The notes under the pieces: generated by a model
What the model saw: the letters and a program-made list of their open reading frames with translations, nothing else
Databases searched by the model: none
Told to the model about the DNA's origin: nothing
Virus record (IMG/VR): IMGVR_UViG_3300042922_000610
Span: 1-60,783 of that record
DNA length: 60,783 bases
Strand: one strand, 5' to 3'
From: a virus
Position numbers and translations under genes: made by a program
Shown here: one piece after another, positions 46,085 to 54,365 of the stretch
Numbering within the stretch: position 1 is the first letter of the stretch
Layout: every line of letters begins with the position of its first letter

Positions 46085-46531
46085 ATGGCACGCGCCACTA
46101 CTGCAAATTTCGCGCAAATGGTCCTCGAGGTCGAAGTGACCGAGGGCTCCGGCGTTTATTCCAAGCTTTGCGGCTTGACGTCTAGGGGCGTCAACCGTCA
46201 GTCGAACATGTCGACGTCCGAAGTTCCCGACTGCGCAGACGAAACCCTCCCTGCCGCCGTTGAGCGAGCCGTGCAGTCGCAGGAAGTCACCGTTTCGGGC
46301 TCTGGAGTTTGGGCGGCCGAAAGCCACGAGGTGATGCTCGATTGGTGGTATTCCGGCGCGACGAAGAGCGTTCGGATTCAGCACGTCAATGCCGCCGTCG
46401 GAGACACCGAATACGAGACGGGCAACGCTTATCTCGTGTCGATTTCCAACCAGGCAGAGCGCGGCACCAAGGTGACGGCCGAGATCTCGGTAGAATTCGA
46501 CGGCATCCCGACCCGCACGGCTAAGGCGTAA
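46085..46531 (+). CDS. Major tail tube protein
   Basis: 148 residues, ATG 46085 after TTGGAGAAATCA. Beta-rich with LTSRGVNRQSNMSTSEVPDC, then SQEVTVSGSGVWAAESHEVM and GTKVTAEISVEFDGIP, as in TP901-1/GTA-type tube proteins. It polymerises around the tape measure. Confidence 0.85.
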   Translation: MARATTANFAQMVLEVEVTEGSGVYSKLCGLTSRGVNRQSNMSTSEVPDCADETLPAAVERAVQSQEVTVSGSGVWAAESHEVMLDWWYSGATKSVRIQHVNAAVGDTEYETGNAYLVSISNQAERGTKVTAEISVEFDGIPTRTAKA

Positions 46532-46534
46532 CGC

Positions 46535-46888
46535 ATGCGCGGTGCAGAGGAGATTGTTTGGCCAGGCGGGGAGCATTCTTTCCGCCTGGGCATCGGCGAA
46601 TTGCGGGCTATCGAGCAGAAGTGCGACGCCGGCTGCGCAGTTGTGCTTATGAGGCTGCTTTCGTCGCAATTCAAGATCGACGACGTTTATCAGCCCATTA
46701 GGCTGGGCCTCATAGGCGCCGGCATGTCGGAGCGCGACGCGCAGAAGACTCTGGAAGCGGCGCTTGACGTGGCGAGCCCTTACTCACTGGCGATACCTGC
46801 TGCTGAGATCCTGCGCCGGTTCTTCATGTGGGAGACTCCTGACCAGCCGGGGGAGCAAGAGGCGGGGATAGCGGCGGAAAGCAACTAG
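46535..46888 (+). CDS. Tail assembly chaperone (GTA gp10-like)
   Basis: 117 residues. FRLGIGELRAIEQKCDAGCA and IRLGLIGAGMSERDAQKTLE match gene-transfer-agent gp10-like chaperones located between tube and tape measure genes. It probably binds the tape measure during assembly. The next gene lies in the -1 frame and could be joined by frameshifting. Confidence 0.78.
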   Translation: MRGAEEIVWPGGEHSFRLGIGELRAIEQKCDAGCAVVLMRLLSSQFKIDDVYQPIRLGLIGAGMSERDAQKTLEAALDVASPYSLAIPAAEILRRFFMWETPDQPGEQEAGIAAESN

Positions 46889-46905
46889 ACCCGCTGCCAA
46901 ACGGC

Positions 46906-47097
46906 ATGACGCGCTGGAGCTCATATTACGGCGCCGGAGCGGTTATGGGCTTCACGCCTAGCGATATCGACGACATGACGTTGTGGGAATTCGACTGCTG
47001 TTACGAGGGCTACCAGAAGGCGCACCAGACGGAAGAGCAGGCTCCTCCGCCGATGGCCGACGACCAGTTGGCTGAACTCGGCGTGCAGGGTTTCTAA
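46906..47097 (+). CDS. Second tail assembly chaperone ORF
   Basis: 63 residues; VMGFTPSDIDDMTLWEFDCC is typical of the short phage chaperone that follows gp10 in GTA-like tails. The frame is open from 46843, so it overlaps the end of the previous gene in the -1 frame. No ribosome site precedes ATG 46906. Either a -1 frameshift (a G-rich stretch CCGGGGGAG lies at 46847) or reinitiation would express it. Confidence 0.7.
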   Translation: MTRWSSYYGAGAVMGFTPSDIDDMTLWEFDCCYEGYQKAHQTEEQAPPPMADDQLAELGVQGF

Positions 47098-47261
47098 TTT
47101 TCGCCAAGTCGGCGCAGCGTTTCCTTGTTTTGCTCTAGCAAGGCGTTGATCTGAGCATCACGAGAATACTTGGCGTTATATTCCAGCGACGCCAAGTAGC
47201 CTCCCCCGCCGATGATCACGACGCAGGCTGAAGCTATCAGCATTTTGAGCCAAGTATCCAT
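47094..47261 (-). CDS. Reverse-oriented small membrane protein (moron)
   Basis: 55 residues from ATG 47261 with a GAGGGAACC site. One helix (LIASACVVIIGGGGYLASLE), then a short coiled coil (AQINALLEQNKETLRRLGEN). Minus-strand TGGACA (about 47312-47307), 17-bp spacer and GATAGT could be its own promoter, overlapping the tape measure start region. It stands alone against the late operon, as independent morons do; a role in exclusion is possible but unproven. Confidence 0.6.
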   Translation of the reverse strand: MDTWLKMLIASACVVIIGGGGYLASLEYNAKYSRDAQINALLEQNKETLRRLGEN

Positions 47262-47323
47262 GGTTCCCTCTTTTTTGAGCGCACTATCGCAGATTGTGCC
47301 GCTGTTGTCCATAAAGGTGAATA

Positions 47324-49906
47324 ATGGCAGCCAATGACGATACCGCTCGCCTTTTAGTTTCCATCGAGGCGACGCAGGCGCGGTTTGCCAAAGATATGGC
47401 CAGAATTGCGAAGGCGGCGGGAGACACGGCAAGCGGTGTCGAGCGTACCTTCCAAAAAGCCAATGACAATGTCGGCAGGAGTTTTGAGAACGCCGGACGC
47501 AAGGCTACTTCGTCAATGCGCCAGTCAAGCGCGGCCGTCTCCAACCTGTCATTCCAGCTTAACGACATCGCGATGGGACTTGCCTCTGGCACGTCTCCAT
47601 TCACGATCATGGTGCAGCAGGGCAGCCAGGTATCGCAAGTGCTGCAGGGTAGCGGTGGCCTGCTCGGTGCCGTGAAGACGCTCGGGGGCGCCTTCGCGAC
47701 CATGGTCAATCCAGTTTCTCTGGCATCGTTTGCCTTGATTGGCTTGACTGGCGCTGCGGTGCAGTACCTCACGACGCTGGGCTCTGGTGTGCCGGAAGCT
47801 GAGGAGCTTCTGAAGGAGCATGCCAACGTCATCAAGTCGTTCGATGAGGCGTGGGGCGTAGCGGAGAAGGGCGTCAAGGAATATTCAGACGCCGTAAAGC
47901 AAATCGAACTCCAGAAGCTGCGCGACGAATTCGGCAGCCTGCAGGCAGCCATCAAGTCGGCCGGCGATGACTTGGCCGGTGAAATCCTCGGAATCTCAGT
48001 CGATGAGTTTGGCGGCGCGACAAAGTCGGTCGCGGATTTCAATAAAGCGCTTACTCTGCTTGAGCAGGACATTCCCGACTTTCGACAGTTCTCGATTGAG
48101 ATGGGAAAGATCGAGGACATGACCGGCATCCCGAACAATATTCGGGAACTCGCCAAGCAATTGCGCCTGTCAGCGCAGGAGTCGCTGCCGCTTCAAGATG
48201 CCCTAGAGGAAGCCGACAAGCGCCTCAACGTTATCCGCTTGAGCGCAGAGGAAGCAAAAGCCGCATTTGCAGCGCTAACGTCATCTGCGCTTGGAATGGG
48301 CACGGCTGGAGGCGATGCGGTCGGCACGATCGCCGCTAAGGTCAAGAACGATCTTATTCCGGCGATGACGCAGGCCATTCAGCAGGTTGCTGAGTATGCG
48401 AAAAATTTCAGTTCGCTGCAGGAGCAGGTGAATAAGACGCCTCTAGGCCAATTGTCGCCCATCTTCTCTGGCGGCGGACAGTTCCTCAACGAAGACCAGA
48501 ACAACACGTTCCGCGCCGGTGAAGAGCAATACCGCATAGCCGGCGAGAGCGCTGCGGCGCAGATGGTCAAGGGCTTTGAAGGCTTCATCTCTAAAGCGAA
48601 ATGGGACGTTAATGCATTCCGTGCGGGCTTCGGCTCGGATACGGTCACGCGCGCCAACGGCGCCATTGAGAAAGTCACCAAGGACACGGTCGTTTCGCTT
48701 GCCGACGCGCAGCGCGACCTTGAGCGGCGCCTCGTCGAGTTCCAAGCGGGAATTCAGCAGGCGGTCGGCGTTGACACTTGGAACAGCCTGAACGAAGCGC
48801 AGCAAGCCGCGCTTACTTCGATTGCCTATAACTACGGCGAGCTGCCGCAGCGTATCGTTGCAGCGATCGAAAGTGGCGGCGGCGCTGAAGCTGTAGCAAA
48901 CGCGATTGCTGGACTAGGGGGCGACAACGGCGGCATAAACAAGCGCCGGCGCAATGAAGAGGCGCAAGCTTTTCTGTCCGGCACAGGCATCTCCATGAAG
49001 GAAGCCGGGCTGGGCGGCAGCGGGAAAAAGACGCCAGCCGAGTTGTTCCAAGGTGACGTTCAGCAGATCCAGGCGCGTATCGCGGCACTTAATGCAGAGT
49101 TCGAAGCGCAATCTCGCCTCAACCCTCTTGTTACCGACTACGGCTATGCCGTTGAGAAGGCGAGAATAGAGCAGCAATTGCTGGCGGAGGCGCAAAAGGC
49201 TGGACTAGAGGTAACTCCGGAACTTCAGGCGCAAATCTCTGCCCTCGCCGAGAACTACGCCAAGGCATCGTCGGCCAGCGAGCGTCTAAAGGATTCTCAG
49301 CAAAAAGCTGTCGACGCCGCAAAGCAGTTCTCTGGCTTGGGGCAGGAGGTTGTCGGCGGCTTTATCAGTGACTTGCGCAGCGGCGCGTCCGCGGCAGAGG
49401 CGCTTAGTAATGCCCTAAACAAAGTGCTCGACAAGATCATCGACATCGGGCTCGAGAGCCTGTTTTCGGGTGGTCTTTTTGGCGGGGGTGGAGGTGGCGG
49501 CGGCCTTTTGGGCGGTTTTCTCATCCCCGGCATTCTGCATAAGGGGGGCGTTGCGGGCAGCGATGGTTACGGCCACGGCCGTGCCGTTTCTCCTTCGGCT
49601 TTCTCTGGTGCCAAGCGCTATCACACAGGCGGTGTCGCCGGCCTGATGCCAGGCGAGGTGCCGGCTATCCTCCAGCGTGGCGAGGTTGTCCTGCCACGCG
49701 GCACGAAGATGGGCGGCCAGCAGGGCGTTCAGGTTTCTGTTGGCGTTGCCGTCGACGACGAAGGCAAGCTGCAGGCTTACGTCAAGAAGGTAAGCCAGCA
49801 GGAAGTGGCTAGCGCGTCTCCTAAGATCATTTCTGCGGCTAATCAGCAGGCTCCTGCGGCAGTAGCTCAACATCAGCGAACCAAGGGCGGAGCGGAGTGG
49901 CGTTAA
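47324..49906 (+). CDS. Tape measure protein with embedded lysozyme-like domain
   Basis: 860 residues. N-terminus (LLVSIEATQARFAKDMARIA) and FQLNDIAMGLASGTSPFTIM are typical of rhizobial/GTA tape measures. Residues about 410-550 form a GH24-like muramidase domain: KGFEGFISKAKWDVNAFRAG, then ANGAIEKVTKDTVVSLADAQ and LTSIAYNYGELPQR. It should open peptidoglycan during DNA entry. A Gly-rich segment and MPGEVPAILQRGEVVLPR end the protein. Length sets a tail of roughly 120-130 nm by the usual 1.5 Angstrom per residue rule. Confidence 0.88.
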   Translation: MAANDDTARLLVSIEATQARFAKDMARIAKAAGDTASGVERTFQKANDNVGRSFENAGRKATSSMRQSSAAVSNLSFQLNDIAMGLASGTSPFTIMVQQGSQVSQVLQGSGGLLGAVKTLGGAFATMVNPVSLASFALIGLTGAAVQYLTTLGSGVPEAEELLKEHANVIKSFDEAWGVAEKGVKEYSDAVKQIELQKLRDEFGSLQAAIKSAGDDLAGEILGISVDEFGGATKSVADFNKALTLLEQDIPDFRQFSIEMGKIEDMTGIPNNIRELAKQLRLSAQESLPLQDALEEADKRLNVIRLSAEEAKAAFAALTSSALGMGTAGGDAVGTIAAKVKNDLIPAMTQAIQQVAEYAKNFSSLQEQVNKTPLGQLSPIFSGGGQFLNEDQNNTFRAGEEQYRIAGESAAAQMVKGFEGFISKAKWDVNAFRAGFGSDTVTRANGAIEKVTKDTVVSLADAQRDLERRLVEFQAGIQQAVGVDTWNSLNEAQQAALTSIAYNYGELPQRIVAAIESGGGAEAVANAIAGLGGDNGGINKRRRNEEAQAFLSGTGISMKEAGLGGSGKKTPAELFQGDVQQIQARIAALNAEFEAQSRLNPLVTDYGYAVEKARIEQQLLAEAQKAGLEVTPELQAQISALAENYAKASSASERLKDSQQKAVDAAKQFSGLGQEVVGGFISDLRSGASAAEALSNALNKVLDKIIDIGLESLFSGGLFGGGGGGGGLLGGFLIPGILHKGGVAGSDGYGHGRAVSPSAFSGAKRYHTGGVAGLMPGEVPAILQRGEVVLPRGTKMGGQQGVQVSVGVAVDDEGKLQAYVKKVSQQEVASASPKIISAANQQAPAAVAQHQRTKGGAEWR

Positions 49907-50614
49907 ATGGCTGAAATCATCCAATGGCCCATCTGCGCCCTTCGCCCGCAACAGGCCAGCGCGAACCTTGTTCCGTTCTCCCGCAGTGGCGGGCGAACGC
50001 TGGGAGGCATTGAGCCGAGCACTCGGACGGACTTGGGTTTCTGGGAGATCGACTATGGCAACATCGTCGTATCGAACAAAAACCGAGACCAATGGCAAAC
50101 GTGGAATGCGATTCGGCAGAAACTCGGCGGCCGCTCCGGTCTGATCGCGGTCCGTGTCCGTTCTAGCCTGTCGGCGCCGTATGTCTCCGGCAAGTTCGAG
50201 CCTGTCATCGAGACCGACCATAGCGACGACTCGCCGTTTGACGACGACACACCGTACACGCAGGGCGCCATTTCGGTCGTCACCGACGGCGTGACGCCGG
50301 TAGGCGCAACGTCTATCCGCCTGCGCATCATCAACGCCGACGCCAACCTCGTGGGCGTGCGCTTCAGTTACAACCACGCGCTCTACGAAACCGGACCCGT
50401 CACCAGCATAAGCGGCGACATTTGGACCGTGCCGATTTCACCGTCGGTGCGTGAGCTTATTCCTGCCGGCGCCGATCTCGAGTTCGACCAGCCGACGTGC
50501 CTCTGCCACCTGGCGGAGGACCGCGGCATGGACATCGACCAGAACGCGGTTGGGAAATTCTCGTTGCCGTCTGTCTCGTTTGTGGAAGCGGTTGATTATT
50601 GGTCGAACCTCTAG
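49907..50614 (+). CDS. Distal tail protein
   Basis: 235 residues, beta-rich, beginning EIIQWPICALRPQQASANLV, with GGRTLGGIEPSTRTDLGFWE. The location directly after the tape measure and the pattern suggest a distal tail or tail tip hub protein. It starts right after the tape measure stop (TAAATG). Confidence 0.65.
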   Translation: MAEIIQWPICALRPQQASANLVPFSRSGGRTLGGIEPSTRTDLGFWEIDYGNIVVSNKNRDQWQTWNAIRQKLGGRSGLIAVRVRSSLSAPYVSGKFEPVIETDHSDDSPFDDDTPYTQGAISVVTDGVTPVGATSIRLRIINADANLVGVRFSYNHALYETGPVTSISGDIWTVPISPSVRELIPAGADLEFDQPTCLCHLAEDRGMDIDQNAVGKFSLPSVSFVEAVDYWSNL

Positions 50615-50625
50615 GGGAGGGCTGC

Positions 50626-50802
50626 ATGTACAAGGTTGTTGATCTTATTGAAGACGAGCGCACGACCGTAGAGAGCACACTGAACGAGTGGGAAGCCAAC
50701 GGTTACGAGCCGTTTCAGGTGATACGGCGAGCCACCTACAGTTGGCGGATGATTTTCCGCAAGCAGGCGGACGACGGGCGGGCAGGCGACAATGCCGATT
50801 AA
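50626..50802 (+). CDS. Small DUF4177-like protein
   Basis: 58 residues: YKVVDLIEDERTTVESTLNE, then WEANGYEPFQVI recalls DUF4177-type mini-domains. ATG 50626 follows GGGGAGGG. Found within the tail-tip block; role unknown. Confidence 0.6.
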   Translation: MYKVVDLIEDERTTVESTLNEWEANGYEPFQVIRRATYSWRMIFRKQADDGRAGDNAD

Positions 50803-51364
50803 ATCGCTGCGCATCCTCTGCGACGCGGAGCTTCCGGAAGAGACCATTCGCGTGTGGGATGGCTCGGGCGGCAGGTTCGTCGACAGCGAGGGCAATATCT
50901 ATCGGCCGGCGCAGTTCACAGAGGACGCGCTGCAGTCGATCGAGGCGGCCATCAACGGCGAGGCGTTCACGCTGGCGCTGTCGCTCATCTCGATCAGCCA
51001 ATCGGCCGCCGATAGCATCTGGGACTACGACGAGACGAGCTCGGTGCAGGGATCACCATTCGTGGTGAAGCTGCAAATCCTCGACGAGGACGAGCAGCCC
51101 GACGGCGATCCGATTGTCGTGTTTACCGGCGAGATCGATAACCTCGATGTTGTTGACGAATCCAGTGCTGACGGCATTCGGTCGATGGTGAATATCGAAA
51201 TCACCAACCGCTTCACGCTGCGCACTGTGACGAACGGCGCGGTCTTGTCCGACGTCGACCAGCGAGCGCGCTCGGCCATCCTGAACCCATCTGCGGCCGA
51301 CGACGAGTTCTGTAAACGCGTGCCGCTGATGCGTGACCAGACAATCAAGTGGCCGAACTGGTAG
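50792..51364 (+). CDS. Minor tail / tail assembly protein
   Basis: 190 residues, mostly beta. Blocks ALQSIEAAINGEAFTLALSL and PIVVFTGEIDNLDVVDESSA and RVPLMRDQTIKWPNW resemble siphophage tail-tip assembly proteins. Overlaps the NlpC-like gene by 16 bp. Confidence 0.65.
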   Translation: MPIKSLRILCDAELPEETIRVWDGSGGRFVDSEGNIYRPAQFTEDALQSIEAAINGEAFTLALSLISISQSAADSIWDYDETSSVQGSPFVVKLQILDEDEQPDGDPIVVFTGEIDNLDVVDESSADGIRSMVNIEITNRFTLRTVTNGAVLSDVDQRARSAILNPSAADDEFCKRVPLMRDQTIKWPNW

Positions 51365-51780
51365 CGACTACCAACGGGCAATTAGCGGACAGGCTCGCTG
51401 CGTTCCTCGCCGACAACAATGCTCGCCCATGGCAGCCAGGCCACGTTGATTGCTGCATGGTTCTCGCAGACTGGGCCATCTGGCTCGGCCACGCGGATCC
51501 GGCGACGCACCTGCGCGGCACCTACGACAGCGAAGACGGCTTTCGCGCCATCATAGCGGCCCACGAGGGCGCCGTCGCGCTCGTGGCGACCTGTGTTGCC
51601 AACATCAACGGCAAACACGTCCAGCGGCCCGTACGTGGCGCCATCGGCGTCATCGGCAGCCCATCCAACATCCATCGCCAATTCGGCGCAATCCATGACG
51701 GCGAAGGCTGGCTTGTGCGCATGCACGGCGGCTTCGGTCGCATGACCGCGAAAACTCTAGCGGCCTGGGAAATCCAGTAG
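51349..51780 (+). CDS. NlpC/P60-like tail-tip peptidase (DUF6950-type)
   Basis: 143 residues from GTG 51349. A Cys in PGHVDCCMVLADWAIWLGH and a His in HRQFGAIHDGEGWLVRMHGG fit a compact NlpC/P60-like cysteine peptidase in the tail tip. It may cut peptidoglycan peptides during entry; catalytic assignment is tentative. Confidence 0.68.
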   Translation: MAELVATTNGQLADRLAAFLADNNARPWQPGHVDCCMVLADWAIWLGHADPATHLRGTYDSEDGFRAIIAAHEGAVALVATCVANINGKHVQRPVRGAIGVIGSPSNIHRQFGAIHDGEGWLVRMHGGFGRMTAKTLAAWEIQ

Positions 51781-51805
51781 CCGCGCATTTGCGGCTAGGA
51801 GCACC

Positions 51806-54307
51806 ATGCCAGGCATCATTGAAACGATCTCGCTGATCGTGTCGTCGCTTGCGACCACGACGCTTGCGGCGAACGCGCTTTATCTCGGCACGTCTGCGCT
51901 GATCTACGGCGGCTTGGCACTTGGCGCAGCAGCCCTTCAGGGCGCTTTCGCCTCCAAGCCGGCTGTGCCGAAACCAGACGACGGCAGCTACAACCTGAAG
52001 CAAAGCGTTCCTTCGCTTGCCTACGTGCTGGGCCGCGCCAAGAAGGGCAGCGACTATGTCTTCCTCGAGGAGGTGGGTGGCAAGGCGCACCACATCATGG
52101 TGTGGGCCGGTCACCGCATACAGGGATTTGTGCAGCATTACCTGCACGACGACAAGGTAACGCTCAACGCCGACGGCGGTGTCACCGATCCTGGCCATTA
52201 CGACAAGGACGGCGTCAGCTTCGTCCACATAAAGACGAAGCTCGGCTTAAACGCCGAGACTGCCTATTCGGAAGTTGTCACGGCATTCCCGACGATTTGG
52301 AATAACAACTGTCGCGGCGATGGACTCGCGTCCGTCTACATGACGTGCAGGACGGTTGATCAAAAAGAATTCCTCGATGTCTATCCCAACCAAATGCCGG
52401 AGCACTCGGCGGTAGGCGACGGCGCGCTTCTCTATGACCCGCGCAAGGACAGCACGCAGGGGGGCTCTGGGGCGCACCGTACGAACAACCCGAACACATG
52501 GGAGTTCTCGACGAACCTTGCGCTGATGCGCCTATGGCACCTCTGCCACCCCGTCGGTGGCAAGATGGCCTACGAGAACATGTATCTGCCCGACTGGGCG
52601 AATGCGGCGAACGTCTGCGACCAGAACGTCACGAACCGCACTGGCGGAACTGAGAAGCGCTATCACGGCGGCTTCTGGTTCCGCGCCAGCAACGACCCGA
52701 TCGAAGTCGGGCGCATCATGGACGAGGCGGCCGAGCTTGTCGTCTATGAGCGAGCCGACGGCAAGATCGGCGTGCATGCCGGCGAGTTCGTGACGCCTGA
52801 CGTGCGGTTGACCGCTGAGAACGTCTACAGCATCCGCGTCGACAAGAACAAGCGCCGCGCAAACACGGTGCTCGGCGTGCGCGGGCGGTACGTCAACACC
52901 GCGAAGGACTACATCACGGAAGACGCCGCGATCTATGGCGACCCATATGCCGTCGTCGACGACAATACGGAGCGCACGCGGACTTTCGAGAATGCGGCTA
53001 TCCAAAGCCACAACCACTGCCAGCGCAAGCAGAAACTGACCTTCGTCCGCGCCAATGCGAGACGGGTGTCGGTGGTGGCGGATTACACGGCCGACGGCGC
53101 GCGAGACATTCCGTACCGGCGCTTCGTGACGTTGCATTACCCCAGCCGAGGACTGGCTGAGGCTGTCGTGGAGATCACATCCAGTGTGACGATCGACCTG
53201 CGCAACATGCGCATTTCGTTCTCGGGCATTCTGGTTTCATCGTCTTTGTATGCCTTCGATGCCGCCACGGAAGAAGGCGAGCCCGGCGAATCCGTCGAGC
53301 CCTTGCCGGATTCTGGCGTACCTGTGCCTACGAGCTTTGTGCCTGTAGTGCAAAGAGATGTTGTTTCGGGGGGCGCGACAGCAGCCTACATTTTGGCCAC
53401 TTGGGACTTTGTCGACGACACACTGACTTATGAACTCGAGTATGATCGATTAACTGGGTCTACGGGCGTTCAGTCGGCGTTCTCGGAAGCTGGCGAAACA
53501 CAGGTTCGCACCAGCTACCTCGTGGACGGTGAAGAGTATCGCGTCAGGTTGAGAGCGTGGGGCGGTGGGACGAAGTCCGACTGGACCGATTACGTGCTGT
53601 TGACCGCTGTCGCCGATCCAGTTGCGCCGCAAGCGCTGTCTTCCTTCATCGTTTCAGATGCTGAGCCGCACCTTGGCAGGGCCAAGCTGTCCGTTGCTAC
53701 GGTAAACGATGCGAAGGTTAAATCCGTCGTCCTTTACCGCGTGGCGACAGGAGTTGCGTTCGACCCGGACACGGCCGCTCAGGTCGCCACTCTGGCAGTC
53801 GGGCCATCCTCGTCGTATTCGCATACAGACGGCGACGACACCCGCGTCAACCTGCTGTCAAACCCTGGGTTCGATACAGACACTGTTTGGACAAAAGGAA
53901 CGGGCTGGACGATCAGCGGCGGCAAGGCGCATCACGCGGCCGGTAGCCAAACGGGCATATCCCAGGCCATCAGCTTGTCAGCTGGTGTGGTTTACCGAAG
54001 CGCCTACACGTTGAGTGCCCGCACCGGAGGCTCCTTCCGAGCGCAGCTGCTCAGCACCCCTAACGTGCAGGGTGCGATCCGTTCCGCAAACGGCACTTGG
54101 CTAGACAGGCTGACTGCAACCGCGTCGAGCACCGCTTACAACATTCTCTCCACGTCGGATGGTGTCGCTGATCTCGACGATGCAATTCTCTTCGCCGAAT
54201 CGGCTTCCTGCGCGCCGCAGGGGGTCTGGGACTACTACGCCATTCCTCTAAACGGGTCAGGCCTGAACGGCCCGCAGAGCGGCCCGGTGACCGTCACGAT
54301 CATCTAA
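51806..54307 (+). CDS. Tail tip host-specificity protein (central fibre/J-like)
   Basis: 833 residues. Two hydrophobic segments near the N-terminus (TLAANALYLGTSALIYGGLA) precede a long domain with SLAYVLGRAKKGSDYVFLEE and VGRIMDEAAELVVYERADGK typical of J-like hub proteins. Residues about 500-630 look like FN3-type modules. From about 680, LLSNPGFDTDTVWTKGTGWT is a carbohydrate-binding-like fold. AGGAG site before ATG 51806. Confidence 0.8.
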   Translation: MPGIIETISLIVSSLATTTLAANALYLGTSALIYGGLALGAAALQGAFASKPAVPKPDDGSYNLKQSVPSLAYVLGRAKKGSDYVFLEEVGGKAHHIMVWAGHRIQGFVQHYLHDDKVTLNADGGVTDPGHYDKDGVSFVHIKTKLGLNAETAYSEVVTAFPTIWNNNCRGDGLASVYMTCRTVDQKEFLDVYPNQMPEHSAVGDGALLYDPRKDSTQGGSGAHRTNNPNTWEFSTNLALMRLWHLCHPVGGKMAYENMYLPDWANAANVCDQNVTNRTGGTEKRYHGGFWFRASNDPIEVGRIMDEAAELVVYERADGKIGVHAGEFVTPDVRLTAENVYSIRVDKNKRRANTVLGVRGRYVNTAKDYITEDAAIYGDPYAVVDDNTERTRTFENAAIQSHNHCQRKQKLTFVRANARRVSVVADYTADGARDIPYRRFVTLHYPSRGLAEAVVEITSSVTIDLRNMRISFSGILVSSSLYAFDAATEEGEPGESVEPLPDSGVPVPTSFVPVVQRDVVSGGATAAYILATWDFVDDTLTYELEYDRLTGSTGVQSAFSEAGETQVRTSYLVDGEEYRVRLRAWGGGTKSDWTDYVLLTAVADPVAPQALSSFIVSDAEPHLGRAKLSVATVNDAKVKSVVLYRVATGVAFDPDTAAQVATLAVGPSSSYSHTDGDDTRVNLLSNPGFDTDTVWTKGTGWTISGGKAHHAAGSQTGISQAISLSAGVVYRSAYTLSARTGGSFRAQLLSTPNVQGAIRSANGTWLDRLTATASSTAYNILSTSDGVADLDDAILFAESASCAPQGVWDYYAIPLNGSGLNGPQSGPVTVTII

Positions 54308-54365
54308 CCAATCCATCCATTCCAACGCGCTTGGTGCTGCCAAGCCAATCCTGCATGGGGAGTTC

